The notes under the pieces: generated by a model
Seen by the model: the letters and a program-made list of their open reading frames with translations, nothing else
Told to the model about the DNA's origin: nothing
Database searches by the model: none
Shown here: positions 8,273 to 16,853 of the stretch, one piece after another
Position numbering within the stretch: position 1 is the first letter of the stretch
Layout: the number at the start of each line of letters is the position of its first letter
Program-made: the position numbers and the translations under genes
Assembly: GCF_000023585.1 (NCBI RefSeq)
Contig: NC_012914.1
Coordinates: forward strand, 5,215,501 to 5,279,500
Source: Paenibacillus sp. JDR-2
GTDB lineage: Bacteria; Bacillota; Bacilli; Paenibacillales; Paenibacillaceae
Direction of reading: 5' to 3'
Length of the DNA stretch: 64,000 nt

Positions 8273-9006
8273 GGCCTCTCCAAATCCGTCTCGTTCATGA
8301 TCATCAAAAACTCCGTATCCTCATCGCCGCTCTTAGAGGAACTGCCGAGCTCGGATGCGTCATTGGCGTAGACGGGAAGATACCCGACATAGATCGTGGA
8401 TGACTGAGAATAAGACTGCGAGAATAAATGATCCATGATATTAGCGGCAGGCGCCTTGCCGAGCTTATTATCCTCGCGCATAATGCCTGCCCATTCATCT
8501 GGAAACGGCATTGCTCCGTACGGATGCTCCGTTACATTGACGAGCATTTCCATTTGCACGCGCGGTACATAGTAATATACTCCATTCGACATACCGGCAT
8601 TTCGATCCCGAATAAGGTAGAAGCGGAATTCCTTTACTTTCTCAAGGGGATTATTATTCCATACCACATAACGGCCGGATGGATCGGAATGATCGGTGAC
8701 TCTAACTTCGGGTCTGCCGCTAATATCAACTCTAGCCACGCTCCACTTCCGCTTCTCCCATTTCAAGAATCCCATCCCGTGAATACCTTGACTAGATACA
8801 AATGGAATAAAAAATTGTTGTTCGGTCAGCTTAACATTATCAAGCACAACTGCCGCGTTGGCTTCAGAGTCGTACTCGTTTAACTCCTCTATAATTTCGT
8901 CCACACTCGGAAGCGGTCCCGGCTTACCGTCATAAGTACGGAAGAAGACGATCACCGCAATCGCAATTATAAGGATTACGACTATTAGCAGTCTCCTTCC
9001 CCTCAT
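8269..9006 (-). CDS. Membrane-anchored protein of unknown function
   Basis: The 245-aa product has one N-terminal membrane segment (LLIVVILIIAIAVIVFF) and an extracellular part with no motif I recognise, including two short tyrosine-rich stretches (YYYVPRV and SQSYSQS). Its ATG overlaps the stop of the next gene upstream by 4 bases (ATGA), so the two are co-translated and probably work together. Confidence 0.65.
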   Translation of the reverse strand: MRGRRLLIVVILIIAIAVIVFFRTYDGKPGPLPSVDEIIEELNEYDSEANAAVVLDNVKLTEQQFFIPFVSSQGIHGMGFLKWEKRKWSVARVDISGRPEVRVTDHSDPSGRYVVWNNNPLEKVKEFRFYLIRDRNAGMSNGVYYYVPRVQMEMLVNVTEHPYGAMPFPDEWAGIMREDNKLGKAPAANIMDHLFSQSYSQSSTIYVGYLPVYANDASELGSSSKSGDEDTEFLMIMNETDLERP

Positions 9007-9725
9007 TCTCTTACCTCCATTCTCAACATCGGCTTCTCAGAACGGTAGTAGTAATACCGATCCTTTGTAGCGAGCAATAAACCCTTTCCATCAGCTTCCA
9101 AGTAAGCTGAGGCATGCATACCGCTCCCCCAGCGAGCTTCTGCTCCGAGCAGTGAATAAGGGAAACGTTCTTGCTGATACTGAGTGCCGTCCTCTAATTT
9201 TGATTCACGGTACCAGTCCAGCGTGCCCGACATATCGGATGCCTTTACCTCTGCCAACATGCTCGAGAACAACTCTTTATCGAAGGTTGCCTCCCTTGCT
9301 GACGGATGAATGGCAACAAGCTTCGCTTTCTCCAAATGGGCCAAGTAAGTGGAAGGGTCATTGCGGTCGTAGAAGGAACCATGAATGAATCCAGCAAGCA
9401 GAGCTGTCACCAGAAACAAATAGTTTGCCGTGAAGCCAATCCAAGCAAATTTACGATAGTCCGTCCAGGACCGTTTTCGTAAAAAGAGATACGCAGCCCA
9501 GAGACCAAGCGGCAATAAGGCGATATTTACGATTTGCCCGAATAAAGGGATTTTGAATGATAACGAAAAAAAGCCGGCGAGTGTCACGAGAAGCATCTTC
9601 CAGATTGGGCGCTTAGTCTCTTGCTTTTGGCGTTGGCGGATTACCAGACCAAGCACAACGAGCCAACCTAGCAATCCTGCAGCAGCATCTACTACATTCC
9701 AGGAATAATGCCAGTCTATTTGCAT
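9003..9725 (-). CDS. Polytopic membrane protein of unknown function
   Basis: The 240-aa product starts at ATG after GAGGTG. It shows about four membrane segments in the first 115 residues and an external C-terminal domain (from about residue 120) containing KLVAIHPSAREATFDKELF. It is coupled to the downstream membrane-anchored protein by an ATGA overlap. No family recognised. Confidence 0.65.
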   Translation of the reverse strand: MQIDWHYSWNVVDAAAGLLGWLVVLGLVIRQRQKQETKRPIWKMLLVTLAGFFSLSFKIPLFGQIVNIALLPLGLWAAYLFLRKRSWTDYRKFAWIGFTANYLFLVTALLAGFIHGSFYDRNDPSTYLAHLEKAKLVAIHPSAREATFDKELFSSMLAEVKASDMSGTLDWYRESKLEDGTQYQQERFPYSLLGAEARWGSGMHASAYLEADGKGLLLATKDRYYYYRSEKPMLRMEVRE

Positions 9726-9880
9726 GCCATCACCTCAATTTGTCTAAAGGTTATCGTAGAAAAAAATCAGCCATCCGATCGGATAACTGATTGAACCCTT
9801 CCACCAAAACAAATAACTAAGGAAAACTGTTTATCATCACTATATAGGTATATACTTTTCCTTTGATTGGAAGTTGCGTC

Positions 9881-9984
9881 AAATTGCCCTTTAATTATGC
9901 AAACAGCATCCGTTCATAGTGAACGGATGCTCTTATTATCCTTAAGTCTAAAAAACAGCAACCGGCAAGTTGACCGGCTGCTGT
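9881..9984 (-). repeat. Degenerate attC-like site with two hairpins
   Basis: Left core remnant AATTGCCCTTTAATT (9891-9898 region), hairpin GCATCCGTTCA/TGAACGGATGC (9906-9930), then a second hairpin ACAGCAACCGG/CCGGCTGCTGT (9955-9984) of the common array type. It abuts cotJC remnant 2. Confidence 0.5.
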
Positions 9985-9992
9985 CGAGTTCG

Positions 9993-10093
9993 TTACACTT
10001 TATAAACTTTTTTCGTACCCTAATCTGACTTAATCATCTCCACTGCATCCCTAAACCGCAAGGAGCGGACGATGTTCAGGTATTCTGGCTGTC
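9993..10093 (-). pseudogene. cotJC remnant 2 (3' end only)
   Basis: The reading EYLNIVRSLRFRDAVEMIKSD, then a TAG stop, then GTKKVYKV and TAA matches the CotJC C-terminus (IVHSLRFREAVEMIKSDWGTKKVFKV); the tryptophan codon has become TAG. It is followed, in transcription order, by array hairpins, just as the intact cotJC is followed by the first array site. Confidence 0.75.
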
Positions 10094-10108
10094 TTTGGTA
10101 TCAACTTA

Positions 10109-11497
10109 TTAAATTGCATTCTCGTGTGTTAAGTCTCGTGTAATATTATTAAGCCACTTGTATTGACGGTATCGAATGAAGGCAATCGGTGCCTTAATAA
10201 CTTCGTCCAAACAAATAATGGCGAATACAGCTATCGGTGGAAACTTGTACACGAAAGCACTTAAATACGCTAATGGTAAAATGATGCCCCACATGACAAT
10301 CAGGTCACACCAGAATCCAAACTTGGAGTCGCCTCCTGCAACAAAAATCCCTCCGATGATGACAGAGTTAATGGATTTTGGAATACAGTAATAGGCACAT
10401 ATAAATAGCATTCCACTTAAATAATATTGTGCCTGTTCGTCTAAGCTTACCGCATGAAAAATAAGAGGTTTGACAATTAACGTCATCACACCTGCCCAGA
10501 TGCCAAAAACAATGGTATAGAAAGTTATAATATTTCCCGTTCTTTTAGCCATCTCTATTTGGCCACTGCCCAAATATTTTCCCACTAGTACAGAACCACC
10601 GCTTGCGATGCCTCCGCATACGACGATCATTAAATTTTTAACAACAGCAGCTACAGAGTTTGCAGCCACCATATCCGCATTGATATGACCGATTACTGCT
10701 GCCGTTGCCGTAATCGCACATCCCCATACAATATAATTCCCTTGAACAGGGAAGGTATATTTCAAATAATCCCTTTGTAAGTTACGTTGAATCGTATCCC
10801 GCTTGGGGAGCTTGAACTTAATTTTCCACTTAACTGAGTGTACGATACAGCAGATAAATTCGATGATACGTGCAAGAACCGTCGATAATGCAACAGCTAC
10901 AATAGCTTTATCTGGATCATCTGGATATAGAACGAAAATACTGAGGGCATTAAGAAGAATATTCAGAATGAGGCATGCGGAACTGATCCACGCGCTCAAA
11001 CGTGCATTCTCCATACTCCTTATAACACTGAAATACATCTGTGAAGCGCCGCCTACAAGGTAGGAAAAGGACAGAACCTGCAGGAATTGTGAACCGTATC
11101 TAATTAATTCTCCATCATCTGTGAAGAGACTCATCAGTACATCAGGAATGAATAAGGAAATCCCGAAAAAACAAAAGGAAACGATATAGGAATACATGCA
11201 TCCTATGCTCAGGACGCGTTCGATCGTTTTCACATCTTGCTTGCCCCAATATTGTGCGGTTAAAATCCCCACTCCTGAAGCTAAACCCATATAAAACAAC
11301 GTTAGAACAAACGTTACTTGACCCGCTAGCGAGACGGCTGACATCGCAGACTGATTTATAAAACCCAACATGACAACATCTACCGTCACTGCTAACGCCG
11401 ACACTAGGTTCTGTAAAGCGATCGGTATCACCAAACGAATCAATTGCTGATTAAAGTTCTTATCTATTTGGCTTGATGATAGTAAATTTCGCCACAT
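10109..11497 (-). CDS. MATE-family efflux transporter
   Basis: The 462-aa product starts at ATG after AGAGGTTAGG and has about 12 membrane segments. It opens LIRLVIPIALQNLVSALAV, with GFINQSAMSAVSLAGQVTF and GVGILTAQYWGKQD, the MATE pattern, and a second-half repeat GGIASGGSVLVGKYLG. MATE proteins export cationic drugs or metabolites using a Na+ or H+ gradient. It lies in a 4-gene insert with an acetyltransferase, an AraC gene and corA. Confidence 0.9.
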   Translation of the reverse strand: MWRNLLSSSQIDKNFNQQLIRLVIPIALQNLVSALAVTVDVVMLGFINQSAMSAVSLAGQVTFVLTLFYMGLASGVGILTAQYWGKQDVKTIERVLSIGCMYSYIVSFCFFGISLFIPDVLMSLFTDDGELIRYGSQFLQVLSFSYLVGGASQMYFSVIRSMENARLSAWISSACLILNILLNALSIFVLYPDDPDKAIVAVALSTVLARIIEFICCIVHSVKWKIKFKLPKRDTIQRNLQRDYLKYTFPVQGNYIVWGCAITATAAVIGHINADMVAANSVAAVVKNLMIVVCGGIASGGSVLVGKYLGSGQIEMAKRTGNIITFYTIVFGIWAGVMTLIVKPLIFHAVSLDEQAQYYLSGMLFICAYYCIPKSINSVIIGGIFVAGGDSKFGFWCDLIVMWGIILPLAYLSAFVYKFPPIAVFAIICLDEVIKAPIAFIRYRQYKWLNNITRDLTHENAI

Positions 11498-11532
11498 ATC
11501 CTAACCTCTTTCTAATCGATTACATCACAGTC

Positions 11533-12150
11533 CTATAACGAATTTTCTTCTCTTACAATTTTTTTATCTTTAAAATAAAACATTTTATCATGCTCATTAA
11601 TTTCGCGAAGCACCTTACAGGGGTTTCCAACAGCCACAACATTTGCGGGAATATCCTTGGTCACAATGCTTCCAGCACCTACTACTGTATTATCGCCAAT
11701 CGTTACACCCGGAAGTATGATTGCGCCAGCCCCTATCCAACAATTATTCCCGATCGTAACCGATGCGTTAAATTGATAAGCTTCTGAGCGAAGCTCAGGC
11801 AAGATAGGGTGCCCCGCTGTTGCTACAATTACATTAGGCCCGAACATCGTGCAATCGCCTACGTAAATATGCGTATCATCAACCATAGTTAAATTGAAAT
11901 TAGCATAAACCTTTTTCCCAAAGTGGACATGTTTTCCTCCCCAATTTGCATGAAAAGGAGGTTCAATATAGCATCCCTCACCAATCTCAGCAAACATCTT
12001 CTTGAGGAGAGCAGCCCTCTTTTCATATTCTCTCGGCCGAGTCATGTTGAAATCGTAGAGGTCTTCAAGAGCTTTGCTTTGCTCCTTCATGAGTTCCTCG
12101 TCTCCAGGCAAATATAAACTACCATTGTGAAGGTTTTCTTTAATATTCAT
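11533..12150 (-). CDS. Maltose/galactoside O-acetyltransferase-like (left-handed beta helix)
   Basis: The 205-aa product starts at ATG after AAGGAG. It has an N-terminal maltose-acetyltransferase segment (about residues 10-60) and hexapeptide repeats: NANLTMVDDTHIYVGDCTMFGPNVIVATAGHP, then IGNNCWIGAGAIILPGVTIGDNTVVGAGS (each shown here by its key stretches), ending VVAVGNPCKVLREI. The catalytic histidine is in ATAGHP. It uses acetyl-CoA to acetylate a sugar. It shares an operon with the downstream MATE exporter. Confidence 0.88.
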   Translation of the reverse strand: MNIKENLHNGSLYLPGDEELMKEQSKALEDLYDFNMTRPREYEKRAALLKKMFAEIGEGCYIEPPFHANWGGKHVHFGKKVYANFNLTMVDDTHIYVGDCTMFGPNVIVATAGHPILPELRSEAYQFNASVTIGNNCWIGAGAIILPGVTIGDNTVVGAGSIVTKDIPANVVAVGNPCKVLREINEHDKMFYFKDKKIVREENSL

Positions 12151-12491
12151 ATTTTCGATCTCCTTTTATTGGTTTTCTATAAACTAAATTGTTAATTCGT
12201 ATATGCCTTTATGTTGCATTTGCTTCTAGACATTGAGCTAATACACGCTCAGTATGATTCCCGTACTGCCGACGTAAATAAGCAGTGGCCATCTATATGT
12301 TTATCAAAAACTGTGTTTCTAATCCCCCTAAAACCCGATTTTCATTCCTTCATAACTTGTTCATACCCCAACGAATCATGAGGTCTACGTTTCTAACTAT
12401 AGAATCTCGACATCATTTTGAGGATGGAGCATTGACATTCATACATGGAGATTTGTAGTATAATTATTCTCGCATGAAAGTTAAAGGGGAA
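12151..12491. other. Divergent intergenic region with a small gene remnant
   Basis: The gap between the acetyltransferase and AraC genes holds a 27-codon minus-strand frame (12209-12292) reading ATAYLRRQYGNHTERVLAQ, without a ribosome site, probably a gene remnant. Near the AraC gene lie TTGACA (12432-12437) and TATAAT (12459-12464) spaced 21 bases, longer than the optimum, so the promoter assignment is weak. Confidence 0.35.
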
Positions 12492-13379
12492 ATGATGATG
12501 GAAAATCAGGAGCATTATGAGTATAGAGTACAGATTAATCCGTACTTATTAAACGCTGAGCTAAATATCACATTTGCCGGTGCAGCTAGACCTCGTCCGC
12601 TCCATAAAGTAGGTCCGGCTGTTTATAATTACACATTAATTCATAGTATAGATCATGGCTTTGGTACGTTTGAATGGCAGAGGAAAAAGTATCATTTGGG
12701 TAAAGGAGATATTTTCGTTATTTTTCCTGGCGTGCTATTTAACTACGAAGCAGACAAAGCCGAACCTTGGTCCTATCGTTGGGTAGCTCTGCAGGGCCGA
12801 AATGTTACGGAAATGCTTGAAAATGTCGGTGTTACAATTACTAATCCCATCGTCAGAGGTGCAGATTCTGCAAATCTGGCGAGCATATTTGAAACCATAG
12901 AACAGGAGTTAGAGCTTAAATCCGGAGAGACCATTACTAGCTTAGCCACTGATGGCTGGTTTCGCTTACTCTTAGCCGAATTTGCCCGCTTGAATACGAA
13001 TAAATTGCATTATTCCTCAACTAAAGTTCTGACCGACTCAGAACGCTTAGTAGAGCAAGCGATTAGATGGTTCCAAACGCAATATATGCTGCCAATTTCA
13101 ATTGAGAAATTAGCGACTTCTCTTGGTTACCACCGCACGCACTTTACTAAGGTGTTCAAACAGCTTACCAGTTTATCCCCTAAGCAGTACATTAATCAGG
13201 TTCGCATGGAAAGAGCCAGGGAGTTATTGAACACCAATATAAGCATTGAACAGGTCGGCAACTCTTGCGGCTTTACTGATCCTTTGTATTTTTCAAAACA
13301 ATTCAAAAAGTGGACAGGGACATCTCCCACTCAATATAGAGAAGAATTGAAACGATTATATAGAGATAGGCTCCTCTAA
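12492..13379 (+). CDS. AraC-family transcriptional regulator
   Basis: The start is one of three consecutive ATGs (12492-12500) after AAAGGGGA; a further ATG lies at 12474. The product, about 295 aa, has an N-terminal cupin (sugar-binding type, with FGTFEWQRKKYHLGKGDIFV by pattern) and two C-terminal helix-turn-helix motifs: ISIEKLATSLGYHRTHFTKVF and ISIEQVGNSCGFTDPLYFSK, ending SPTQYREE. It is divergent from the acetyltransferase-MATE pair, which it probably controls in response to a sugar. It is one of few plus-strand genes in the array. Confidence 0.88.
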   Translation: MMMENQEHYEYRVQINPYLLNAELNITFAGAARPRPLHKVGPAVYNYTLIHSIDHGFGTFEWQRKKYHLGKGDIFVIFPGVLFNYEADKAEPWSYRWVALQGRNVTEMLENVGVTITNPIVRGADSANLASIFETIEQELELKSGETITSLATDGWFRLLLAEFARLNTNKLHYSSTKVLTDSERLVEQAIRWFQTQYMLPISIEKLATSLGYHRTHFTKVFKQLTSLSPKQYINQVRMERARELLNTNISIEQVGNSCGFTDPLYFSKQFKKWTGTSPTQYREELKRLYRDRLL

Positions 13380-13395
13380 TCAGATCCCTCGAATA

Positions 13396-13473
13396 CAACG
13401 TTAAGCAGCCCACACCTGTATGGTGTGGGCTGCTGCAGCTTATTAATTGAACTATAGTCTCCTATCAGCTTAA
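13396..13473 (-). repeat. attC-like site
   Basis: Left part CAACGTTAAG, stem AGCAGCCCACACC (13404-13416) with GGTGTGGGCTGCT (13421-13433), right core ACTATAGTCTCCTATCAGCTTAA with the GTTAG changed to ATCAG. Confidence 0.65.
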
Positions 13474-13531
13474 ACCGAACAATCCTCGGACACTAAATGT
13501 CCGAGGACGTCACGATTGAAGGTTACTCCGA

Positions 13532-14536
13532 TTACTTCTTTGCACCGCCGCCACCATTGCTGTTCCACGTCAGCCACTTCAGCTTGCGGAATACGAATAC
13601 CATGATGGCGACGATAATGATCATGAGTGTCCACGCGTAGATATACCCATACTTCCAATGAAGCTCAGGCATATCGATGAAATTCATGCCGTACAGGCCG
13701 ACGATGAAAGAGAGGGGCATGAAGATGACCGATATAATGGTAAGTAGGAATACGATGTCATTCGTCCGCAGCGTCACCTCGTTCGTCCTTTGGTTCAGGA
13801 CGGAGTTGACGTTCTCGATAATGTCAGCTGTCGTCTCGCGGTCGTCGACGATCTTCTCAGACAACTTCAAAAGATGATCATAGACGTCCATGAAATGCAC
13901 ACGGCTCTCGTCGTCCAGTTCGAGCCGCTCGGAATTCACAATACGATAGAGTAGATCGCGCATCGGGTATATGACGCGCCGCACCTTGAGCAAATCAGCG
14001 CGAATGTCATAAATCCGATCGAAAATCCTACCCACCGTATCACTGCTCATTGCTTCATTCTCTATCGCATCCAGCCGATCCTCAATTTGGAGCAGCGATG
14101 GGAAGAAGTCATCGACCATCTCGTCAATGACGAGAAATGCCGCGTATCGGGTCGACAAGCCCGAATGCCGCTTGCGTGATACCTTCTCCATCGCCCGATC
14201 CACCACATCGTTACGCTCCATATGGAAGGTGACAATATAACCTTCGCTAACAAACAGATCAACCTCTTCCGGCAGCAGCTTCTCGCCATGCAGCGAGTGA
14301 ACAACAATGAAGCTGTGATCACTATAGAATTCAATCTTCGGCCTCGGCAGATGGTGCAGGCAGTCCTCCACCGCAAGCTTATGGAACCCGAACTTATCGG
14401 TGAGCAGACTTACTTCATCCTGCGTTGGACGGTCGAAGTCTGCCCAGAACCATGCGTATTGGTCGTTAGGCAGTTCGTTGAGCGAGAGATGGTCGTGTAC
14501 TTCCCCTTCGTTTGTGAATCCCATAATCCGAATCAA
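13532..14536 (-). CDS. corA: CorA-family magnesium/cobalt channel
   Basis: The start is set at TTG 14534-14536, 8 bases after GGAGG; the longer frame has no ribosome site. The product (about 334 aa) has the soluble alpha/beta N-terminal domain (EVHDHLSLNELP, WFWADFDRPTQDE), a long coiled helix (residues about 150-265) and two C-terminal membrane segments with the family signature YGMNFIDMPEL (GMN) between them, followed by a lysine-rich tail. CorA forms a pentamer that lets Mg2+ in. It sits in the same insert as the AraC/MATE genes. Confidence 0.9.
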   Translation of the reverse strand: MIRIMGFTNEGEVHDHLSLNELPNDQYAWFWADFDRPTQDEVSLLTDKFGFHKLAVEDCLHHLPRPKIEFYSDHSFIVVHSLHGEKLLPEEVDLFVSEGYIVTFHMERNDVVDRAMEKVSRKRHSGLSTRYAAFLVIDEMVDDFFPSLLQIEDRLDAIENEAMSSDTVGRIFDRIYDIRADLLKVRRVIYPMRDLLYRIVNSERLELDDESRVHFMDVYDHLLKLSEKIVDDRETTADIIENVNSVLNQRTNEVTLRTNDIVFLLTIISVIFMPLSFIVGLYGMNFIDMPELHWKYGYIYAWTLMIIIVAIMVFVFRKLKWLTWNSNGGGGAKK

Positions 14537-14633
14537 AAGTTTACCCTCCAGTAAAATCAATGTTAGCTTTATCCTATCACTAGCTAACGGCGACGCCAAT
14601 CACACCCCTTCAAATAAACTTGAGTATTTGACT

Positions 14634-14723
14634 GTTCAACTAATCTGCCTTTAGCTTAATAAACAAAGGAGCAACTGCCGATGTGACACGCTGCTCCTGG
14701 ATGGATGGCTCTGAACTAATTAC
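14634..14723 (-). repeat. attC-like site, right core degenerate
   Basis: Left core CAACTAATCTGCCTTTAGCTTAA (14638-14660), stem GGAGCA/TGCTCC (14668-14697), then only GAACTAATT on the right. The small ORF at 14640-14804 reads through it. Confidence 0.6.
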
Positions 14724-14804
14724 ATATTCACCTTCATTCAACTTTTCAAGTGCATGTATCTCTTTTTGAATAGTCCATAAATATTCAAAATCCTTTAATT
14801 CCAT
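14640..14804 (-). CDS. Small ORF reading through an attC-like site (54 aa)
   Basis: ATG at 14802-14804 begins MELKDFEYLWTIQKEIHALE, a plausible amphipathic helix. The last 20 or so codons are encoded by the recombination-site hairpin and left core, where the TAG stop lies. The ribosome site is weak. The N-terminal half looks like real coding sequence; the C-terminal part was probably gained when the right core decayed. Function unknown. Confidence 0.4.
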   Translation of the reverse strand: MELKDFEYLWTIQKEIHALEKLNEGEYVISSEPSIQEQRVTSAVAPLFIKLKAD

Positions 14805-14889
14805 TTACTTGTTTCTCATATATATATAGAAGTTGACTAACCCCCAATGGATAATTTAAGACCTCTGTGTAGTGAACTAACTTTCCCAG

Positions 14890-15516
14890 TTACTTTAATA
14901 ATGATAGATGAGCGGAATCATTAAATACCTCTAATACATTCTGATTATAGCCGTTTCGGGTCAATATAGAAATGCTGGCTGGTGAAGCAGAAAAGTATGC
15001 ATTTCCCAGCATCCGCTCGGAAAATTTCAGCCACCATGCAGTTATATAGGCTAAGGTTCCACCATGGGTTACGATCAGTAAGTTCTTCTCATTCGCCTCA
15101 CATATTAACTCCAAACATTCACAAACCCTCCTAAAAAACTGTCTCCAAGTCTCACCATTCTTAAATTCTTGATAGTCCAAATCAAAGCTACTTCCTGTTG
15201 TCGGATTTCTGTTAGATCTTGCCCATTCTTTAGTCTTACCTGCCGCGTCACCTGTATTGATTTCCCGAAGTTCTTTATTTATGTTTACTTCAAGCCCCAG
15301 TAGTCCCCCTATTATCTCTGCAGTTTGTGATGACCTCAATAAATCTGAAGAATAAAGGACGTAATCGCTACTGTTTAAACTATCTCTCAGTTTACTTCCT
15401 ATAATCTCAGCCTGTTTTCTACCTAATTCTGTGAGCGGTGTATCAGTCCATCCCCCTGACATTCCATTTACATGATGCTCTGACTGGCAATGTTGCACTA
15501 AAATGATGCGTGTCAT
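14890..15516 (-). CDS. Histidine phosphatase-superfamily protein
   Basis: Start ATG at 15514-15516 after AAAGGAG. The 208-aa product has the phosphoglycerate-mutase fold. The usual RHG motif reads QHC here (IILVQHCQSEHHVNG), keeping the catalytic histidine; the second histidine is in LLIVTHGGTLAYI near residue 150. GGWTDTPLTELGRKQAEI is the conserved loop. Members remove phosphate from small molecules or proteins through a phosphohistidine; the replaced arginine may alter activity. Substrate unknown. Confidence 0.82.
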   Translation of the reverse strand: MTRIILVQHCQSEHHVNGMSGGWTDTPLTELGRKQAEIIGSKLRDSLNSSDYVLYSSDLLRSSQTAEIIGGLLGLEVNINKELREINTGDAAGKTKEWARSNRNPTTGSSFDLDYQEFKNGETWRQFFRRVCECLELICEANEKNLLIVTHGGTLAYITAWWLKFSERMLGNAYFSASPASISILTRNGYNQNVLEVFNDSAHLSLLK

Positions 15517-15581
15517 CACAGTTCTCCTTTGAATTATATACTCATAATGACAATCCAGATTAAGGAAATTCCACGCAAGTG

Positions 15582-15673
15582 CTTAATTATCCTTTACTTC
15601 AATAAAAGCTGCAGCAGATTTTCCGATCTGCTGCAGCTTCTTTAATTGAACTATAGTTCCCCGTTAGGCTCAA
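15582..15673 (-). repeat. attC-like site with classical GTTAGGC core
   Basis: Left core AATTATCCTTTACTTCAA, stem GCTGCAGCAGAT/ATCTGCTGCAGC (15608-15636), right core CTATAGTTCCCCGTTAGGCTCAA. The right core contains GTTAGGC, the consensus 3' box of integron attC sites. Confidence 0.8.
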
Positions 15674-15686
15674 TGCCGATTTTGAT

Positions 15687-15935
15687 TTAACGAATAATAT
15701 CGTGATATTCTCCTTCTTTAGGGTCATTGATAACAAGCCACTGTGCCTGTTTAACATTGAATTCTTGAAGGCAATGATCGACAGCTTCACCGAGCGTTTC
15801 AAACCATAAGTCAGCAATACAACTCTTATCTTCCTGTGTATCAAACAAAAAGACATACACGCCGCTCTCAGACTCGTATATCATAACTTTTCTAACTTTC
15901 TCCACTGGTTCTTCAAGTAAAGCATACATTCGCAA
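15687..15935 (-). CDS. 82-aa conserved cassette protein, copy 1
   Basis: The product is identical to the one at 24950-25198. A TTG start follows AAGGGGGA by 6 bases (an ATG lies two codons later). It reads YALLEEPVEKVRKVMIYESE, then VYVFLFDTQEDKSCIADLWF and WLVINDPKEGEYHDII: a small acidic alpha/beta protein, probably cytoplasmic. I do not recognise a named family. The identity of the two copies points to recent duplication of one cassette. Confidence 0.7.
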   Translation of the reverse strand: MRMYALLEEPVEKVRKVMIYESESGVYVFLFDTQEDKSCIADLWFETLGEAVDHCLQEFNVKQAQWLVINDPKEGEYHDIIR

Positions 15936-15973
15936 TTCTAATCCCCCTTATTTGTTTATTCAATACCCAATTA

Positions 15974-16063
15974 TTAAACGATTCTGCCCTTTACTTCACC
16001 AAAAATGGCAACTGTTCATCTGAATCAGCTGCCATTTTGCTATACTCAACTAACGTTCCCCGT
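15974..16063 (-). repeat. attC-like site interrupted by an IS end
   Basis: Left core AAACGATTCTGCCCTTTACTTCA, stem ATGGCA/TGCCAT region (16005-16034), right core CAACTAACGTTCCCCGT, then broken at 16064 by GTATAATGGATCA, which resembles the IS left end at 40076 and 47373. Confidence 0.75.
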
Positions 16064-16090
16064 CGTATAATGGATCAAGTAAACTAGACC
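16064..16090. mobile_element. Tip of an IS110/IS1111-type left end
   Basis: CGTATAATGGATCA directly follows CCCCGT of the core. The same junction with CGTATTA is seen at 40076 and 47373. Only the tip remains. Confidence 0.4.
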
Positions 16091-16356
16091 TCATTCCTCA
16101 TTCCGTCACTCGATACCCACCCTTTAGTTTTCATATATTCATACTAATTCATTTTTAGAGAGGTTCAATCTTTACCCCTGCATAATAAGAACAAGCAACC
16201 TTACGGGAATGGCGGGTATCCGACCTAAATACCAAGTTATTTTTCAAAATTTACGCTTCCGAATTCATGAGACCGATGAATTCCCGGATCGGCTGTCGTC
16301 TATATAAACGAAGGCATAAATGAACACAAACTAATTTGACGAAGAGGTGTTTGAAA

Positions 16357-16773
16357 ATGGTATTAACGTCCGCATTCACGAGCTTCAACCTGCCTGTAAA
16401 AAACGTAGAACAATCGAAAGCGTTCTTCACCGGACTCGGATTCGAGTTCAACCCGCAATTCCCCGATAACGAGAATTCGGTAGCCATCGTGATCGGCGAC
16501 AACCTGCAGGTCATGCTGATCAATCAAGCATTCTTTAATACGCTCACAGAGAAGGAATCCGTCGATACGAGCAAGTATGCGCAGATGACGATCGCATTGG
16601 CCTTCGAGAGCCGGGAAAAGGTCGATGAAATCGTGAATACCGCGGTCTCCTTGGGCGGGAAATTGCATGCTGAACCTGAAGATCATGGGTTCATGTATCA
16701 TTGGGGCTTCGTGGACTTGGACGGCCATCTCTGGGCTATTAACTACATGAACATGGATGCGGCACAAGGTTAA
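16357..16773 (+). CDS. VOC-family protein (glyoxalase-like, YaeR/PhnB type)
   Basis: The ATG at 16357 follows GAAGAGGTG. The 138-aa product opens SAFTSFNLPVKNVEQSKAFF and GLGFEFNPQFPDN, then VMLINQAFFNTL, and ends GFVDLDGHLWAINYM with the family's metal-glutamate position replaced by the LDGH-W-I-N pattern common in the extradiol-like subgroup. Enzyme or binding protein, substrate unknown. It is plus-strand and converges on the SRPBCC gene across a bidirectional terminator. Confidence 0.85.
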   Translation: MVLTSAFTSFNLPVKNVEQSKAFFTGLGFEFNPQFPDNENSVAIVIGDNLQVMLINQAFFNTLTEKESVDTSKYAQMTIALAFESREKVDEIVNTAVSLGGKLHAEPEDHGFMYHWGFVDLDGHLWAINYMNMDAAQG

Positions 16774-16808
16774 GGCTAACGGAGAGCAAACTCGTACTAG
16801 GGTTCAAA

Positions 16809-16845
16809 AAGAAAGACGCCCGGGCATCTTCCCCGGCGTCTTCTT
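16809..16845. terminator. Bidirectional terminator
   Basis: AAGACGCCCGGG and CCCCGGCGTCTT form a strong stem flanked by A-rich and T-rich runs, between the convergent VOC and SRPBCC genes. Confidence 0.75.
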
Positions 16846-16853
16846 CGTGATGA

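Noticed and set aside
15599..15856. 85-codon minus-strand frame overlapping the 82-aa gene
   Set aside because: It is a different frame of the duplicated cassette and runs through the recombination stem; the 82-aa frame has the ribosome site and composition of a real protein.
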